Below are positions 63,395 to 64,000 of a stretch of DNA of 64,000 nt, in pieces. The notes beneath the pieces were generated by a model, which saw nothing but the letters and a program-made list of their open reading frames with translations, was not told the origin of the DNA and did not search any database. Positions within the stretch are counted from its first letter, which is position 1. Each line of letters begins with the position of its first letter. The position numbers and the translations under genes are program-made. The stretch is from Arcanobacterium haemolyticum DSM 20595 (lineage in GTDB: Bacteria; Actinomycetota; Actinomycetes; Actinomycetales; Actinomycetaceae). Where the stretch lies: positions 1,736,001-1,800,000 of the forward strand of contig NC_014218.1 of NCBI RefSeq assembly GCF_000092365.1, in the 5' to 3' direction.

Positions 63395-64000
63395 TTATGC
63401 CTTGCCTGCTTGATGGGTGGTTATGAGAAGTTCTGCAACCGCTAAATCGAATGGTGTAGTGATTTTGAGGGCGCAGGAATCACCACGGACCACAGTTACG
63501 GGTTGGCCCATGAGTTCGATCAGCGAGGCGTCGTCAGTTATTGCACTGGCTTCAGATACGCTCAGCTGTTCGCTGAAGGTGTGGGCTGTGCGGAGTAGCG
63601 CGGCGCTGAATCCTTGAGGTGTTTGAACTGAACGTAAGTGTTCACGTTGTACGGTGGCCACTACTTTTTCGGTGCAATCCACCTGTTTTATTGTGTCGAT
63701 TACCGGTAGAGCTGGGATCACGGCAGGTGTTCCTGCTTCAATCGTCTCCATAACCCGGTGAATCATCGCCTGCGGGGTGAGCGATCTGGCCGCATCATGA
63801 ACTAACACGTAGTCGGTAGTAACGTGCCGCAAGCCGTTCGCTACTGATTCTTGACGGGTAGATCCGCCAACAACCAGTTGGGCGGTGAGGTTTGCGTGCG
63901 ATAATTCTGATTCGAACTGGGCCGCATAGCCTTCTGGGATGGTCACAATAATTTGTTCGATGCCCGCATCTTTCATTGAGCGCACAGCGTGTACGATCAG
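63395..64000 (-). CDS. ispD: 2-C-methyl-D-erythritol 4-phosphate cytidylyltransferase (5' end outside window)
   Basis: Couples MEP to CTP in the isoprenoid pathway. The frame is open to the right edge, so the N-terminal GxGxR nucleotide loop lies outside. Present are GGSTRQESVANGL, VLVHDAARSL, PALPVIDTIKQV, QTPQGFSAALL and the late TDDASLIE segment. Followed by ispF in the same operon. Confidence 0.95.
   Translation of the reverse strand: MIVHAVRSMKDAGIEQIIVTIPEGYAAQFESELSHANLTAQLVVGGSTRQESVANGLRHVTTDYVLVHDAARSLTPQAMIHRVMETIEAGTPAVIPALPVIDTIKQVDCTEKVVATVQREHLRSVQTPQGFSAALLRTAHTFSEQLSVSEASAITDDASLIELMGQPVTVVRGDSCALKITTPFDLAVAELLITTHQAGKA

Overview
The window looks like a chromosomal segment of a low-to-mid GC actinobacterium. 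By eye the GC is a little over 50 percent. Actinobacterial hallmarks are a DUF3263/LytR_C gene pair, a DUF3027 gene behind a cold-shock gene, an MsiK-type ATPase beside a DUF4032 protein, a stand-alone GroEL with two CIRCE elements, a DtxR regulator, and MoeA next to a Glpr-like membrane protein. The LAxTG-type sorting signals and gene content fit Actinomycetaceae, perhaps Arcanobacterium or Trueperella. That placement is an inference from memory, not a database match.

Layout. 1-7.7 kb: a DesK/DesR-like two-component pair cut by the left edge, a small-molecule-type rRNA methyltransferase, a DUF2314-like protein, then a conserved block (Glpr-like membrane protein, MoeA, 5-formyl-THF cyclo-ligase, SAF protein, MscL). 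7.7-13.1 kb: a very large helicase/nuclease-like protein whose motifs look inactivated, its small coupled partner, and TrhO. 13.4-20.6 kb: tRNA-Arg, a universal stress protein, an NlpC/P60 hydrolase, DtxR, a purine permease, ManA, DUF3027 and a cold-shock protein. 20.7-29.5 kb: TPM and PspA envelope proteins, an NYN-domain ribonuclease under a perfect hairpin, an OmpR-type two-component system, PlsC, an SDR and a degenerate HD protein. 29.5-40.6 kb: GroEL, LytR_C, DUF3263, Ung, a thioester surface adhesin, threonine degradation (Kbl, Tdh), Trk potassium uptake and an amino-acid:cation symporter. 40.8-50.4 kb: tRNA-Thr, a DsbA-like oxidase, a Ser/Thr kinase, MsiK, DUF4032, RecR, DnaX, the 4.5S SRP RNA and tRNA-Ser. 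50.4-55 kb is the accessory part: an MFS exporter, an XRE regulator gene split by an IS3-family element, and several broken genes including a frameshifted wall-anchored surface protein. 55-64 kb: LytR_C, UraA, an ASCH/RlmB/CysS gene string, a UMF1-type permease, IspF and a partial IspD.

How the genes fit together. Much of the window is ordinary housekeeping. Envelope biology recurs: wall hydrolase, LytR_C proteins, TPM/PspA, MscL, sortase substrates, a DsbA oxidase that may fold surface proteins, and the Glp/Glpr-like pair. The most unusual items are four. First, a 1401-residue protein that keeps the layout of an SF1 helicase fused to a Vsr-like nuclease but has lost both sets of catalytic residues. 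Second, an NYN RNase gene whose ribosome site lies in a perfect 15-bp inverted repeat. Third, four GTTA boxes at exact 10-bp spacing before the wall-hydrolase gene. Fourth, an XRE gene that can be rebuilt in frame after removing the IS element and one TAG target duplication.
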